DNA from: Chitinophagaceae bacterium
GTDB lineage: Bacteria; Bacteroidota; Bacteroidia; Chitinophagales; Chitinophagaceae
DNA length: 64,000 nucleotides
NCBI GenBank assembly: GCA_947446645.1
Contig: CANFHA010000003.1
Span: 62,001-126,000, forward strand
Direction: 5' to 3'
A program made the position numbers and the translations under genes. The notes beneath the pieces are model-generated. The model was not told the DNA's origin and did no database searches. It saw only the letters and a list, made by a program, of their open reading frames with translations. How positions within the stretch are numbered: position 1 is the first letter of the stretch; each line of letters opens with the position of its first letter. Of this stretch, positions 7,039-15,583 are shown in pieces.

Positions 7039-8979
7039 ATGAAAACTATAATAAGTATACTCTCGCTCTTTTTCGTGCTCTGTACCCCGGCTGCATATGC
7101 GCAAAGCTGGCAGTGGGGCATAAGCAATGATCAGCCTTTTTCAGGCGTAATTGAGGCCGCGCCTATAGCTGTAGACAGATTTGGTAATGTATTTGCAGGG
7201 GGAAATATTTTTGGTGATGACACGGTAACTATTGGTCCATATACTTTGACCGACACCCTGGGCTTGCAGGGAACAGTGGTTGTAAAAGCAGATCCTGCTG
7301 GTAATGTACTTTGGGTGTATCATATTAGTAGCGGGTTTAACGAACTAAAGGTTTTGGCATGTGACTTGTCCGGTAATCTTTATATATCGGGTCTTTACCT
7401 CGACTCATTTTGTACCATAGGCTCATTTACGCTGGTTAACGATGTTCCTTACCAGGGCATGTCTTTCCTGGCCAAATTGTCGCCTTCAGGAAGTGTGCTG
7501 TGGGCGCAAAATGTAGCCCCATCAGGCGGCTATCTGCGCGGAGGCCTGGGAATTGATCAGGCAGGATATGTTTACGTAGCAGCTGAATTTGCTGGTCCTA
7601 CCGCACATATTGGCTCAACAACACTAGTCAATACCGCTGACACTACACCTGATATCTACATTGCCAAGTACGACGGCGCAGGCAATGTAATATGGGCAAC
7701 AAGTTTTGGTGCGGAAAGAAAGGAAATATGCAATGGTTTATCAGTGGCAAAAGATGGTAGCCTTTATCTCATTGGTACCACCACGTCCCACCACCTTACC
7801 ATAGGTAGTGATGAGCTTGTTGATTCCATGTACTACCTGGGCGGTTCCAGTGCTTATAACTATCCGTTTTATGCCAAGTTTGACAGCAGCGGCCATCCTG
7901 TATGGGCTAAAACCATGTATACCCATACTATTCTCAATTGTATTACTACTGACAATAAAGAAAACGTCTACCTCTGTGGCGTTATAGATTCCTCAAAGAT
8001 ATTTGGGATAGATACACTTACCCTGGTTGGGACACGAAATGCGTTTATAGCAAGGTACGATAGCATGGGCGTGCTTGCCTGGGCCAACTCCGCAACGGGT
8101 ACATCATATACCACAGCCTATAGTGCAGCCGCCGACCATTGTGGTAATGTATGGGTTGGCGGCTCCACAGACGCTCTATTAAATTGCAATGGAAATCTTA
8201 TCGGTGTACCTCCGGCTACAGCTGATCTGTTCTTTCTGGTAGCCTATGACCATTGCGGGCGATACATTCCCGGCACGGGTTCCATGCTGGCAAGCGGCGG
8301 TGACGATTTTCTTGGCATTGTGTATGATGGGCAGGATCATGTTTATCTTTCTGCTGACTACGAAATACTGCCGCTGGTAGTGGGTGCGGATACGTTGCCG
8401 GTTCCCGGTGTAGCCCAGGAGAACCTTTTGCTGGCAAAATATATGTGCGGTAGTATGCCGTGTGATAATGCGCCATGCTGCTATACTATGCCGGTTGCCG
8501 GTTTTGTAGATACCAGCGATGGCTCATTATTCATCTACACAGGTACAGCAGTCTATGATAGTCTTAAGTGGGACTTTGGCGATGGCTCCTTTGCTTCCAC
8601 GGATTCCGTGGTACATAGCTTACCCTCGGGAACCAATAACGTATGTGTTATCGTTTATACAGGCTGTGGCACCGATACTTTTTGCAGGGAGGTAATTATA
8701 ACGGCTTCAACAGAGCAGATCGAGACCCCTGTTTTGAATACGGGAGTATCCGTATATCCCAATCCTGCCTTATCTGCATATACGATACAAAGCGCATTGG
8801 CATTTCCTCCAGGTTCCAAAGCCGAGCTTTACGATGTTATAGGGCGATTGGTGTTGTCATCTCCACTAAGCGGTACCAGTGCGGTGATCTCTGTTGCCTC
8901 GCTTGCAGCAGAAACGTATGAGTGCCGTATTGTGACGGGAGATAAAGTGATAACAAAGAAAATAGTAGTGGTGAAGTAA
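7039..8979 (+). CDS. T9SS type-A cargo protein with SBBP-like repeats and a PKD-like domain
   Basis: 646-aa exported protein. A signal peptide covers residues 1-22 (ends P-A-A-Y-A-Q). Residues 25-470 consist of repeats of the form D-x-x-G-N-V-x-W-A and N-x-Y-x-x-G, typical of SBBP/beta-propeller repeats. A PKD-like domain follows (L-K-W-D-F-G-D-G-S-F at about 514-523). The last 70 residues are a T9SS type-A sorting domain (V-S-V-Y-P-N-P ... Y-D-V-I-G-R ... ending K-K-I-V-V-V-K). It is therefore secreted across the outer membrane by the gliding/Por machinery and may stay surface-bound. The substrate or ligand is unknown. Confidence 0.85.
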   Translation: MKTIISILSLFFVLCTPAAYAQSWQWGISNDQPFSGVIEAAPIAVDRFGNVFAGGNIFGDDTVTIGPYTLTDTLGLQGTVVVKADPAGNVLWVYHISSGFNELKVLACDLSGNLYISGLYLDSFCTIGSFTLVNDVPYQGMSFLAKLSPSGSVLWAQNVAPSGGYLRGGLGIDQAGYVYVAAEFAGPTAHIGSTTLVNTADTTPDIYIAKYDGAGNVIWATSFGAERKEICNGLSVAKDGSLYLIGTTTSHHLTIGSDELVDSMYYLGGSSAYNYPFYAKFDSSGHPVWAKTMYTHTILNCITTDNKENVYLCGVIDSSKIFGIDTLTLVGTRNAFIARYDSMGVLAWANSATGTSYTTAYSAAADHCGNVWVGGSTDALLNCNGNLIGVPPATADLFFLVAYDHCGRYIPGTGSMLASGGDDFLGIVYDGQDHVYLSADYEILPLVVGADTLPVPGVAQENLLLAKYMCGSMPCDNAPCCYTMPVAGFVDTSDGSLFIYTGTAVYDSLKWDFGDGSFASTDSVVHSLPSGTNNVCVIVYTGCGTDTFCREVIITASTEQIETPVLNTGVSVYPNPALSAYTIQSALAFPPGSKAELYDVIGRLVLSSPLSGTSAVISVASLAAETYECRIVTGDKVITKKIVVVK

Positions 8980-9003
8980 CGGTATTTAACGGACATACAA
9001 AAA

Positions 9004-9029
9004 TAGCCGGCACTGTACAGTACCGGCTA
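9004..9029. terminator. Shared terminator between convergent genes
   Basis: TAGCCGG / CCGGCTA arms with an inner self-complementary ACTGTACAGT, between the end of the plus-strand T9SS gene and the end of minus-strand rplT, flanked by A-rich DNA. Position and symmetry fit a bidirectional terminator. Confidence 0.65.
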
Positions 9030-9048
9030 ATGCTATTAAAAGTTATAC

Positions 9049-9393
9049 TTATTTTACTTCAGCGCAAAGTTTCTTGAAAGTCTCCGGCTCATTCATAGCC
9101 AGATCAGCCAATACTTTACGGTTCAGGTCTATGCCTTTCACAGCGAGCTTGTTTATGAACTGGGAATAGCTCATGCCTTCTTCACGCACTGCAGCGTTGA
9201 TACGAACGATCCATAAAGAACGGTAATCGCGCTTTTTCAACTTACGGCCCACGAATTTATATCCCTGGCCCTTCTCCAATACGTTTTTGGCAACGGTATA
9301 GACGTTCTTACGTTTACCATAGAAGCCTTTCGCTTCTTTCAGTATTTTCTTTCTTCTCGCGCGTGATGCAACAGCATTTACGGAACGTGGCAT
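9049..9393 (-). CDS. rplT: 50S ribosomal protein L20
   Basis: 114 aa, the family's usual length. It starts [16 protein letters not shown] and shows the L20 signature in [16 protein letters not shown]. It binds 23S rRNA and is essential for early 50S assembly. It lies downstream of rpmI with a 112-nt spacer that carries a dispersed repeat, so the two are likely still co-transcribed from the promoter at 9724-9731. Confidence 0.98.
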   Translation of the reverse strand: MPRSVNAVASRARRKKILKEAKGFYGKRKNVYTVAKNVLEKGQGYKFVGRKLKKRDYRSLWIVRINAAVREEGMSYSQFINKLAVKGIDLNRKVLADLAMNEPETFKKLCAEVK

Positions 9394-9410
9394 AATTCTT
9401 AAATTTAAAA

Positions 9411-9505
9411 AACCCTAAATCCCTGAAGGGACTTTCCCAGGTCATAATATAAAACTGATTCAAAAAACTTCTTTACTTTCCATCTCCCCTTTAGGGGTTG
9501 GGGGT
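9411..9505. repeat. Dispersed C/G-rich repeat in the rpmI-rplT spacer
   Basis: Contains TCCCTGAAGGGA (9420-9431) and TCCCCTTTAGGGGTTGGGGGT (9485-9505). The second block touches the rpmI stop codon and is nearly identical to a block touching the etfA stop codon at 47039-47060. It could fold as two small hairpins within the rpmI-rplT mRNA. Confidence 0.55.
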
Positions 9506-9703
9506 CTAAGCCATTACAAGCATACGCTTAACTAACTTCGCATTAGTAGGGTGTACAAGGCCGTGTATGCGCAAACCACGCTTACGTGATTTAGATTTCT
9601 TGGTCAGCAGATGGCTCTTGAAAGCCTTATACCTGCGGATCTTGCCCGTACCTGTTACTCTGAATGTTTTCTTTGCACGTGAGTGCGTTTTTATTTTTGG
9701 CAT
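9506..9703 (-). CDS. rpmI: 50S ribosomal protein L35
   Basis: 65 aa starting [14 protein letters not shown], the invariant L35 opening; an in-frame ATG three codons earlier is unlikely to be used. Very basic, with [11 protein letters not shown] in the middle. infC and thrS, usually upstream in this phylum, are absent here. Confidence 0.96.
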   Translation of the reverse strand: MPKIKTHSRAKKTFRVTGTGKIRRYKAFKSHLLTKKSKSRKRGLRIHGLVHPTNAKLVKRMLVMA

Positions 9704-9723
9704 GGTATTCAAATTTGGGATGG

Positions 9724-9731
9724 CAAAGGTA
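9724..9731 (-). promoter_or_regulatory. -7 promoter element for rpmI-rplT
   Basis: Minus-strand TACCTTTG matches TAnnTTTG exactly, 20 nt before the rpmI ATG. It supports transcription of rpmI-rplT from its own promoter rather than from an infC operon. Confidence 0.55.
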
Positions 9732-9914
9732 ATAAAAAAAGTTTATTGAACACCGAAAAATGTAATTTTTTTATTTTAATTCCTCAGCTAAGGGCAAATT
9801 ACGTAAATAATGGATGAAAAAGGTACGCTCTGTTTTCTTACTTTTATGCTTTGTTGCCTGCTGCATGTATTTCTGAACAATAAATATGCATGTTCCGGGT
9901 TTTGACCTCGCTTG

Positions 9915-9926
9915 CCTGCCGGCAGG
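9915..9926. repeat. 12-bp palindrome CCTGCCGGCAGG
   Basis: Perfect palindrome 23 nt upstream of the ATG at 9950. It may be an operator or one more intergenic repeat; a weaker relative (CCTGC ... GCAGG) lies near 21550. Confidence 0.35.
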
Positions 9927-9949
9927 TGTTAACTATTGACTTAAAGAAA

Positions 9950-10516
9950 ATGACCGTACTGCGATTCAGAGTTTTTTGGGAAGACGACGATCAGACCTAC
10001 CGCGATATAGAGTTGCTGGGCAACCAGACCTTTCTTGACTTTCACAAGATCATCCTTACTGCATTTGAATTTGATGGTAAGCATTCAGCATCTTTCTATG
10101 AGAGCAATGAAAAATGGATCTATGGCAGAGAGCTCAACTCCGAGGTATTAGTAAATAAAAAGGACGCCCCGGCGCTGTCTATGCTGAAAACCCCCGTTTC
10201 AGCGCTTATTGCTACTCCTGACCAGAAGTTCGTATACGTATATGATCCTGCAAAGAAGTGGACCTTTATGGTAGAGCTGATAGGCGTGAACAAGGAAGAG
10301 GTTTCGCGGCGCGTATATCCGTTCATACTCAGGAAGGAGGGAATAGCCCCGGCCCAGTATGGTATTAAGGGTGTGAACCCGGATAAAATAATGGAGATAG
10401 AGGAAAAATATGACCTCGGCGCGGAAGAAATGGCAGAGGGATTCGGCAGCATGGATGAGAACGGTACCGAAATTGCCGGTGAAACGCTAAGCGAAGATAT
10501 GGGTGGTGATATGTGA
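9950..10516 (+). CDS. pRiA4b ORF-3-like / IS1096 TnpR-like family protein
   Basis: 188 aa from the ATG at 9950; an earlier alternative start at 9890 lacks support. The pattern R-F-R-V-F-W-E-D-D-D-Q-T-Y-R-D-I-E, then F-L-D-F-H-K-I-I-L-T-A-F-E-F-D ... S-F-Y-E, then a D-P-A-K-K-W-T-F-M-V-E-L strand, matches the pRiA4b ORF-3 fold family. Members occur on plasmids and chromosomes and have no settled function. The C-terminal 45 residues are acidic. No insertion sequence is present, so the transposon-related family name should not be taken as evidence of mobility. It is followed after 73-88 nt by miaA. Confidence 0.7.
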   Translation: MTVLRFRVFWEDDDQTYRDIELLGNQTFLDFHKIILTAFEFDGKHSASFYESNEKWIYGRELNSEVLVNKKDAPALSMLKTPVSALIATPDQKFVYVYDPAKKWTFMVELIGVNKEEVSRRVYPFILRKEGIAPAQYGIKGVNPDKIMEIEEKYDLGAEEMAEGFGSMDENGTEIAGETLSEDMGGDM

Positions 10517-10604
10517 TCGCCCCCTGGTACTATTTGAATCCTGTTCTTACCAGCTTTATTATAGACTTTAACTTACGAAGATCAGCGAACTGGCCAAAAT
10601 ATAT

Positions 10605-11483
10605 GTGATCGCCGGCCCTACGGCCGTGGGCAAAACTGCCGTGGCTATAGACCTGGCAAGGCAGCTGCAAACCGATATTATATCTGCTGACAGCAGGCAA
10701 TGCTATAAGGAGATGACCATTGGTACCGCAAAGCCCACTCCGGGCGAACTGCAAAAAGTAAAGCACTACTTTGTCGACGAGTTTCCCGTTACTGAGCAGA
10801 TATCTGCTGCGGACTTTGAGATATATGCACTAAAAGACCTTAAGGAGAGATTTACCCGCCATAACACCGCCGTGGTTTGCGGAGGTACCGGACTGTATAT
10901 AAAAGCACTCTGTGAGGGGCTTGACGAAATGCCTGCCGTGGATCCGGCAATAGTGCAGCAACTGGACGATGAGTACAGGCGGCAAGGCATCGGCTGGCTG
11001 CAGCAGGCGGTGCAAAAGGAAGACCCGGTGTTCTACAATACGGGTGAAGTACAGAATCCTGCGCGCATGCTCAGGGCACTATCTTTCGTAAGGACTACCG
11101 GAGAAAGTATTACCAGTTATCGCACGCAACAAAAGAAGATCCGCCCGTTCCGGATCATTAAAGCAGGTCTGGAACTGCCGCGGGAAGTACTCTACGAACG
11201 AATAAACCAGCGTGTAGAGATAATGATGAAGCAAGGACTGCTCGACGAGGTTGAAAAATTGCAACCTTACCGACACCTTAAAAACCTGCAAACTGTGGGC
11301 TATGCCGAGCTGTTTGACTACATAGACGGGAAGTGCTCACTTGCTGCTGCAGTAGATAAGATAAAACAGCACACCCGCAACTATGCAAAGCGGCAAATGA
11401 CCTGGTTTAAAAAAGATATTGAATTCACTTGGTTTCGCTCCGATGATGAAGCCGTAGTTGCTAAGATCCTTTCGCTGGGCTAG
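10605..11483 (+). CDS. miaA: tRNA dimethylallyltransferase (start uncertain)
   Basis: MiaA transfers a dimethylallyl group to N6 of A37 in tRNAs reading UNN codons. The P-loop G-P-T-A-V-G-K-T is right at the N-terminus; D-S-R-Q-C-Y-K-E-M-T-I-G-T-A-K-P and G-G-T-G-L-Y-I-K-A-L are diagnostic, and the C-terminal R-N-Y-A-K-R-Q-M-T-W-F is the tRNA-binding end. With the GTG at 10605 the first beta strand is cut to a few residues. The frame is open upstream only to a TAA at 10569 and holds no ATG or TTG, so a CTG at 10590 (giving L-A-K-I-Y-V-I-A-G-P-T) is an alternative start. Confidence 0.9.
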   Translation: MIAGPTAVGKTAVAIDLARQLQTDIISADSRQCYKEMTIGTAKPTPGELQKVKHYFVDEFPVTEQISAADFEIYALKDLKERFTRHNTAVVCGGTGLYIKALCEGLDEMPAVDPAIVQQLDDEYRRQGIGWLQQAVQKEDPVFYNTGEVQNPARMLRALSFVRTTGESITSYRTQQKKIRPFRIIKAGLELPREVLYERINQRVEIMMKQGLLDEVEKLQPYRHLKNLQTVGYAELFDYIDGKCSLAAAVDKIKQHTRNYAKRQMTWFKKDIEFTWFRSDDEAVVAKILSLG

Positions 11484-11570
11484 TTGCTTCTATTCGCTTG
11501 ATAAGATTTCGTAAATTGCTTCTTATTCGATCAGTTGAGTTATTGGTTTCCCTTATAAAGTTGAATTAAA

Positions 11571-13529
11571 ATGAAGACCAGGTTCACCCTAATTTGCTTT
11601 GCACTGTTAATGCTCGCTGTAAATATATGCGCGCACGCAAAAGACAGACATAAAAATGAACATGCAGGCAATAAGACCACGCTGGCTGATGCCGCTGAGG
11701 GCAACTATGATATAAAGCATGTGCGGCTTGATCTCCATGTTACAGACTCATCGGTATTTGTAAAGGGCAATGCTACAACCACTGCGCAGGTGGTTGTGCC
11801 ATCCATGAGCACATACGTTTTTGAGCTGGATACCCTTATGGTTATAGACTCAGCAAAGATCAATGGTACATTGCTGCCGGTTACTTCTTCTCTTTACATG
11901 ATGGGCGCTACACCGTGCTTCGTACGCACCATTACATTGCCCACGGCCCTGGCTTCAGGAGCGTTTTTTACGGCGCAGGTATACTATCATGGTGTTCCAC
12001 CAGCAGGTAGTGGCTTTTTCAATGGTCTTACACATGCGGTAAGCGCACATGGTACGCACATGATATTTACGGTTAGCGATCCCTGGGTAGCCCAGTCGTG
12101 GTGGCCGGCAAAGCAGTCGGTAAATGATAAGATAGACTCTGTAGACATGTTAGTGACAGTGCCCAGCGGTGTAAAAGATGGGAGCAATGGGTTACTGATA
12201 AATGTGGATACCACCTCCGAACCCGGCTATGCTACTTATCACTGGCAAACTCATTACCCCATTGCCTATTACCTTATATCAATTGCCGTAGCGCGCTTCG
12301 CAGAGGAAAAGTATTACCATCATTTTCCAGGAGGTACAGACTCAATGCTTATCCAGAATTTCTTCATAGATACGGCAACCTTTTATCCACTGTACAAAGC
12401 CAACTTTGACAGCCTGGGGCTGATGATCGACTATTTTGATTCACTCTATGGCAGGTATCCTTTCTGGCGCGAGAAGTACGGCGTATGCTACACCACGCTG
12501 CCCGGCGGAATGGAAAACCAGACCATGACAACAATAGGTGTGCCGAATACCTACATTATAGCCCATGAACTGACCCACCAGTGGTTTGGCGACAATGTTT
12601 GCTATCAGACCTGGGGCGACACCTGGCTGAGTGAAGGTTTTGCCACGTTTGACGAGCAAATGTTCTTCGAACATTTCTGGGGACCGGCCGCCGGCCTTGC
12701 TCACCGCAAGTCTCTGATCTCATCTGCTACATCGCCTGCCTGCGGACAGGTGTATGTAACAGATACTACTAACGCAAACAGCCTGTTTAACCAGGCAACG
12801 GTGTACAACAAAGGGCAAGGAGTGGTTACTATGCTCCGGTATCTGGCTCCTGCTGACAGCTTATTCTTTAAGGCCCTGCGCACGTATCAGCAAACCTATG
12901 CTTTAGGTAATGCAAGTACTGCCAATCTAAAGGCGATAATGGAGACAGCTTATGGCGGCGTGAACCTGGATACTTTCTTCAACCAATGGATATATGGTAA
13001 GGGATATCCTAAATATGCAGTAAGCTGGAACCAGATAGGATCTAATGTGTATGTAAAACTGGTGCAGACACAATCGTGCCCGGCGACGACGAACCATTTC
13101 AGTACTATGCTGGAGCTGGAACTACAATCGGGAACAGCAGATACCATAATTAAAGTATACAACAGCCTTGATACACAGGTATTCACTTTTACTTGGTCTC
13201 CGGTACTCGATACTGTATTGCTGAACCCGGACGCATGGACGGTGCTTAAGCAAATAGGGCATGCCACCCACGATGTAACCCTGGGTGTATCGCGTATTGT
13301 GAAGGGGAGTATTATCGTCTCGCCAAATCCTACCAATAATAACTGGTACATAGATGGCCTGGCAGAAAATACGCCACTTACACTAACCGACGTGAACGGC
13401 CGTGCGCTATGGAAGGGTAAAAGCGGTAAAGACCGTGTAACAATATATGCTAACAAGTTTCCGGCCGGAGATTATTACCTCACGGTAGGTGATGGTGTCA
13501 CAGACAGTATCAAGCTGGTGCGTTGGTAG
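11571..13529 (+). CDS. T9SS-secreted M1 family aminopeptidase
   Basis: 652 aa. Signal peptide at residues 1-23 (ends I-C-A-H-A-K). The gluzincin site is H332-E-L-T-H336 with the third zinc ligand Glu355 in W-L-S-E-G-F, matching HExxH-x18-E, and the M1 exopeptidase motif G-G-M-E-N lies just before it, so it should be an active zinc aminopeptidase. The C-terminal 80 residues form a T9SS type-A sorting domain (V-S-P-N-P-T-N ... ending S-I-K-L-V-R-W). Likely a surface or secreted enzyme for peptide nutrition. It is convergent with the glycosyltransferase gene, with only 3 nt between the stops. Confidence 0.92.
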   Translation: MKTRFTLICFALLMLAVNICAHAKDRHKNEHAGNKTTLADAAEGNYDIKHVRLDLHVTDSSVFVKGNATTTAQVVVPSMSTYVFELDTLMVIDSAKINGTLLPVTSSLYMMGATPCFVRTITLPTALASGAFFTAQVYYHGVPPAGSGFFNGLTHAVSAHGTHMIFTVSDPWVAQSWWPAKQSVNDKIDSVDMLVTVPSGVKDGSNGLLINVDTTSEPGYATYHWQTHYPIAYYLISIAVARFAEEKYYHHFPGGTDSMLIQNFFIDTATFYPLYKANFDSLGLMIDYFDSLYGRYPFWREKYGVCYTTLPGGMENQTMTTIGVPNTYIIAHELTHQWFGDNVCYQTWGDTWLSEGFATFDEQMFFEHFWGPAAGLAHRKSLISSATSPACGQVYVTDTTNANSLFNQATVYNKGQGVVTMLRYLAPADSLFFKALRTYQQTYALGNASTANLKAIMETAYGGVNLDTFFNQWIYGKGYPKYAVSWNQIGSNVYVKLVQTQSCPATTNHFSTMLELELQSGTADTIIKVYNSLDTQVFTFTWSPVLDTVLLNPDAWTVLKQIGHATHDVTLGVSRIVKGSIIVSPNPTNNNWYIDGLAENTPLTLTDVNGRALWKGKSGKDRVTIYANKFPAGDYYLTVGDGVTDSIKLVRW

Positions 13530-13532
13530 AAA

Positions 13533-14666
13533 TCACAAGCCAAATACTGCATTCATCATCACCTTAGTGAACGTTTCCCATGTATACTTTTTCTTCTCTT
13601 CCCTGATGTGTGATTGCAGATCAGGTATAGAACCTGGCTCGTAAAATTTAAGGATAGCATCTGCTATTGCGGTTGGGTTTGGTTCTGCTACGAAGCCTAC
13701 TTTGCCATCTGGCACTACTTCTGCAAGGCCGCCCACATTGGTCACCACCATAGGCTTTTCAAAGTGGAAAGCTATTTGGGTAATGCCGCTTTGTGTAGCA
13801 TGCTTGTAGGGTTGCACTACCAGGTCGGCAGCGCTGAAGTAATAGCGTACTTCGCTGTTGGGTATGAAATCAGTGCTCATATGCACCCTGCTTTTTAGCT
13901 GGTGCTGCTCTATGATTTTATTGTTATTGGCTGCTACATCCTTATTGTAGTATTCGCCTGCGGCTATAAGCTCAATACCCGCGGTTTTAATTCGCTCATC
14001 GGCCATGGCTTCCAGCAGCCAGTCAAGGCCCTTGTACTCGCGAATGAAACCAAAGAACAGGATGTACTTTTTATTGGGATCCAGTTTCAGTTTTTCGCAG
14101 GCCGCCTGCTTACTCACTGGCGCATTATAACTGTCATATACCGGGTGAGGGGTAAAGTAGGCGGGCTTGTCAGTAAAAGTCTTTACATCCTTCAGCACAT
14201 CTTTGCTCATGGTTACAAAGGCATCCACAGCCTTTATAAAGTACTTGGTAAATTGTGGGTCACCCGGCCGTTGTTCGTGAGGAATAATGTTGTCTACTAT
14301 GCACAGCACGCGGGTATGTTTGTTCTTTTTTGCCCGCCGGAGTATTGTACCGAAGGCAGGCCCCATAAAGGGCAGCCAATATTTTACTATTACCAGGTCA
14401 TACTTTTCTTTATTCATTGAGCTGCCCACGCTCAGCCAGTTCAGTGGGTTTACCGAGTTTACAACAGTCTTTATCTTAAGACCTGATGGTGCAGGCTCAT
14501 TAGTAAATTGTGTTTTTCCCGGGAACAGGAATGATGGGTATTGTAACGAGAAGGAATAGATGACCACGTCATGCCCCTGCTCCTGCAGCTGGTAGGCAAG
14601 CCGCTCATTAAATGCAGCCAATCCCCCACGCAATGGATGTGCGGTACCCAGTATAGCTATCTTCAT
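13533..14666 (-). CDS. GT4-type glycosyltransferase
   Basis: 377 aa with the GT-B layout. The N-terminal domain opens I-A-I-L-G-T-A-H-P-L-R-G-G-L-A-A-F-N, and the C-terminal domain has F-F-G-F-I-R-E-Y-K-G-L-D and a nucleotide-binding region A-A-D-L-V-V-Q-P-Y ... Q-S-G-I-T-Q-I-A ... V-T-N-V-G-G-L. It likely transfers an activated sugar to a cell-surface glycan. It overlaps the nucleotidyltransferase gene by 4 nt (ATGA), so the two are coupled and the donor may be the sugar nucleotide made by its neighbours. Confidence 0.85.
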   Translation of the reverse strand: MKIAILGTAHPLRGGLAAFNERLAYQLQEQGHDVVIYSFSLQYPSFLFPGKTQFTNEPAPSGLKIKTVVNSVNPLNWLSVGSSMNKEKYDLVIVKYWLPFMGPAFGTILRRAKKNKHTRVLCIVDNIIPHEQRPGDPQFTKYFIKAVDAFVTMSKDVLKDVKTFTDKPAYFTPHPVYDSYNAPVSKQAACEKLKLDPNKKYILFFGFIREYKGLDWLLEAMADERIKTAGIELIAAGEYYNKDVAANNNKIIEQHQLKSRVHMSTDFIPNSEVRYYFSAADLVVQPYKHATQSGITQIAFHFEKPMVVTNVGGLAEVVPDGKVGFVAEPNPTAIADAILKFYEPGSIPDLQSHIREEKKKYTWETFTKVMMNAVFGL

Positions 14667-15364
14667 TTGAACTGGGTTTTAAAGTCAATCTGTGCGGCGT
14701 CATAGTCAACCGGTATACCTATGTCAATAAAGTAATCTTCACTGGTAAACCCGTAAATTTTTTTCTCTTTCACAAAGCGCTCTAGGTAATCTTTTTCAAA
14801 CGAAAATTTTTCAGGCAGATTTTTTGCCAGGAACATTTCCCTGTTGATGAAATATGCTCCTCCGTTAATCATACCTTCTTCTTTATATTGCTTTTCTTCG
14901 AATGAGGTAACAACGCCGGCAGCATCGGTATTTACGACTCCGTACCGGTCAAACTTATACATCTTTTTAAGTGCAAGGGTGGTAGCCGCATTCTTTTCTT
15001 TGTGGAATTTTAATTGTTCCCGCAGATTTACTTTAAACATGGTATCACCGTTAAGCACTGCTACATCATCTGTCTCCGCTACCTCCATTGCCCCCAGTAT
15101 TCCGCCGCCCGTGCCTAGTGGTTCTGACTCTATCACATAGTCCAGCTCAAAGGGGAGATAATCGAAGGTCTCCAGCCAGTCTGTCACCACTCTATGCTTA
15201 TATCCAAGCGAGAGAATGACCCTCGTAGCGCCCTGTGCATCCACGTAGTCGAATAGATAAGATAAAAACGGTTTACCATTCACGGGTGCCATGCATTTAG
15301 GATACGCACCTATCACATCTTTTAATCTTGTACCCAGTCCTCCAGCTAATATGATTACTTCCAT
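14663..15364 (-). CDS. Sugar-1-phosphate nucleotidyltransferase (HddC-like)
   Basis: 233 aa. The N-terminal nucleotide-binding motif is I-I-L-A-G-G-L-G-T-R-L, followed by the P-K-C-M-A-P-V-N-G-K-P-F segment and the metal-binding A-V-L-N-G-D-T-M-F. Length and sequence fit D-glycero-alpha-D-manno-heptose-1-phosphate guanylyltransferase. With the GHMP kinase next door it would make the last step of GDP-heptose synthesis for a capsule, S-layer or LPS glycan. Substrate assignment is by analogy; other hexose-1-phosphates remain possible. Confidence 0.75.
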   Translation of the reverse strand: MEVIILAGGLGTRLKDVIGAYPKCMAPVNGKPFLSYLFDYVDAQGATRVILSLGYKHRVVTDWLETFDYLPFELDYVIESEPLGTGGGILGAMEVAETDDVAVLNGDTMFKVNLREQLKFHKEKNAATTLALKKMYKFDRYGVVNTDAAGVVTSFEEKQYKEEGMINGGAYFINREMFLAKNLPEKFSFEKDYLERFVKEKKIYGFTSEDYFIDIGIPVDYDAAQIDFKTQFK

Positions 15365-15374
15365 TGTAATTAAA

Positions 15375-15579
15375 GTTAAAAAGTTAAAGGGTTAATAAGT
15401 TAAATAGTTCAATGTTAAGCAGGCTTCGCAGTACTCATTTTTTAAAGCTACGCAATGTAGCTGTTTAGTAACTTCTCCACTTCAAAAGCTTTGAGCCTAT
15501 GGTCGTTTAATATTTTTTTTCCTCCATTTTCTTTTATTTCAAGCCCATTTTTAACCTCTTAACATTTTAACCTTTTAAC
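15375..15579. repeat. Low-complexity spacer with inverted TTAA-rich arms
   Basis: The spacer between the kinase and nucleotidyltransferase genes starts with repeats of GTTAAA (15375-15404) and ends with TTTTAAC-type repeats (15551-15579), which are roughly the reverse complement. Between them is unique sequence without a credible ORF. Such phrase-like repeats recur in other spacers of this window. Confidence 0.45.
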
Positions 15580-15583
15580 GATT

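Noticed and set aside
6835-7104. 89-codon minus-strand ORF upstream of the T9SS gene
   Set aside because: It runs into the start of the T9SS gene and covers its promoter; composition is not protein-like.
9950-10516. Transposon remnant suggested by the TnpR-like family name
   Set aside because: No inverted repeats, transposase or target duplication around the gene; the family is also found as ordinary chromosomal genes.
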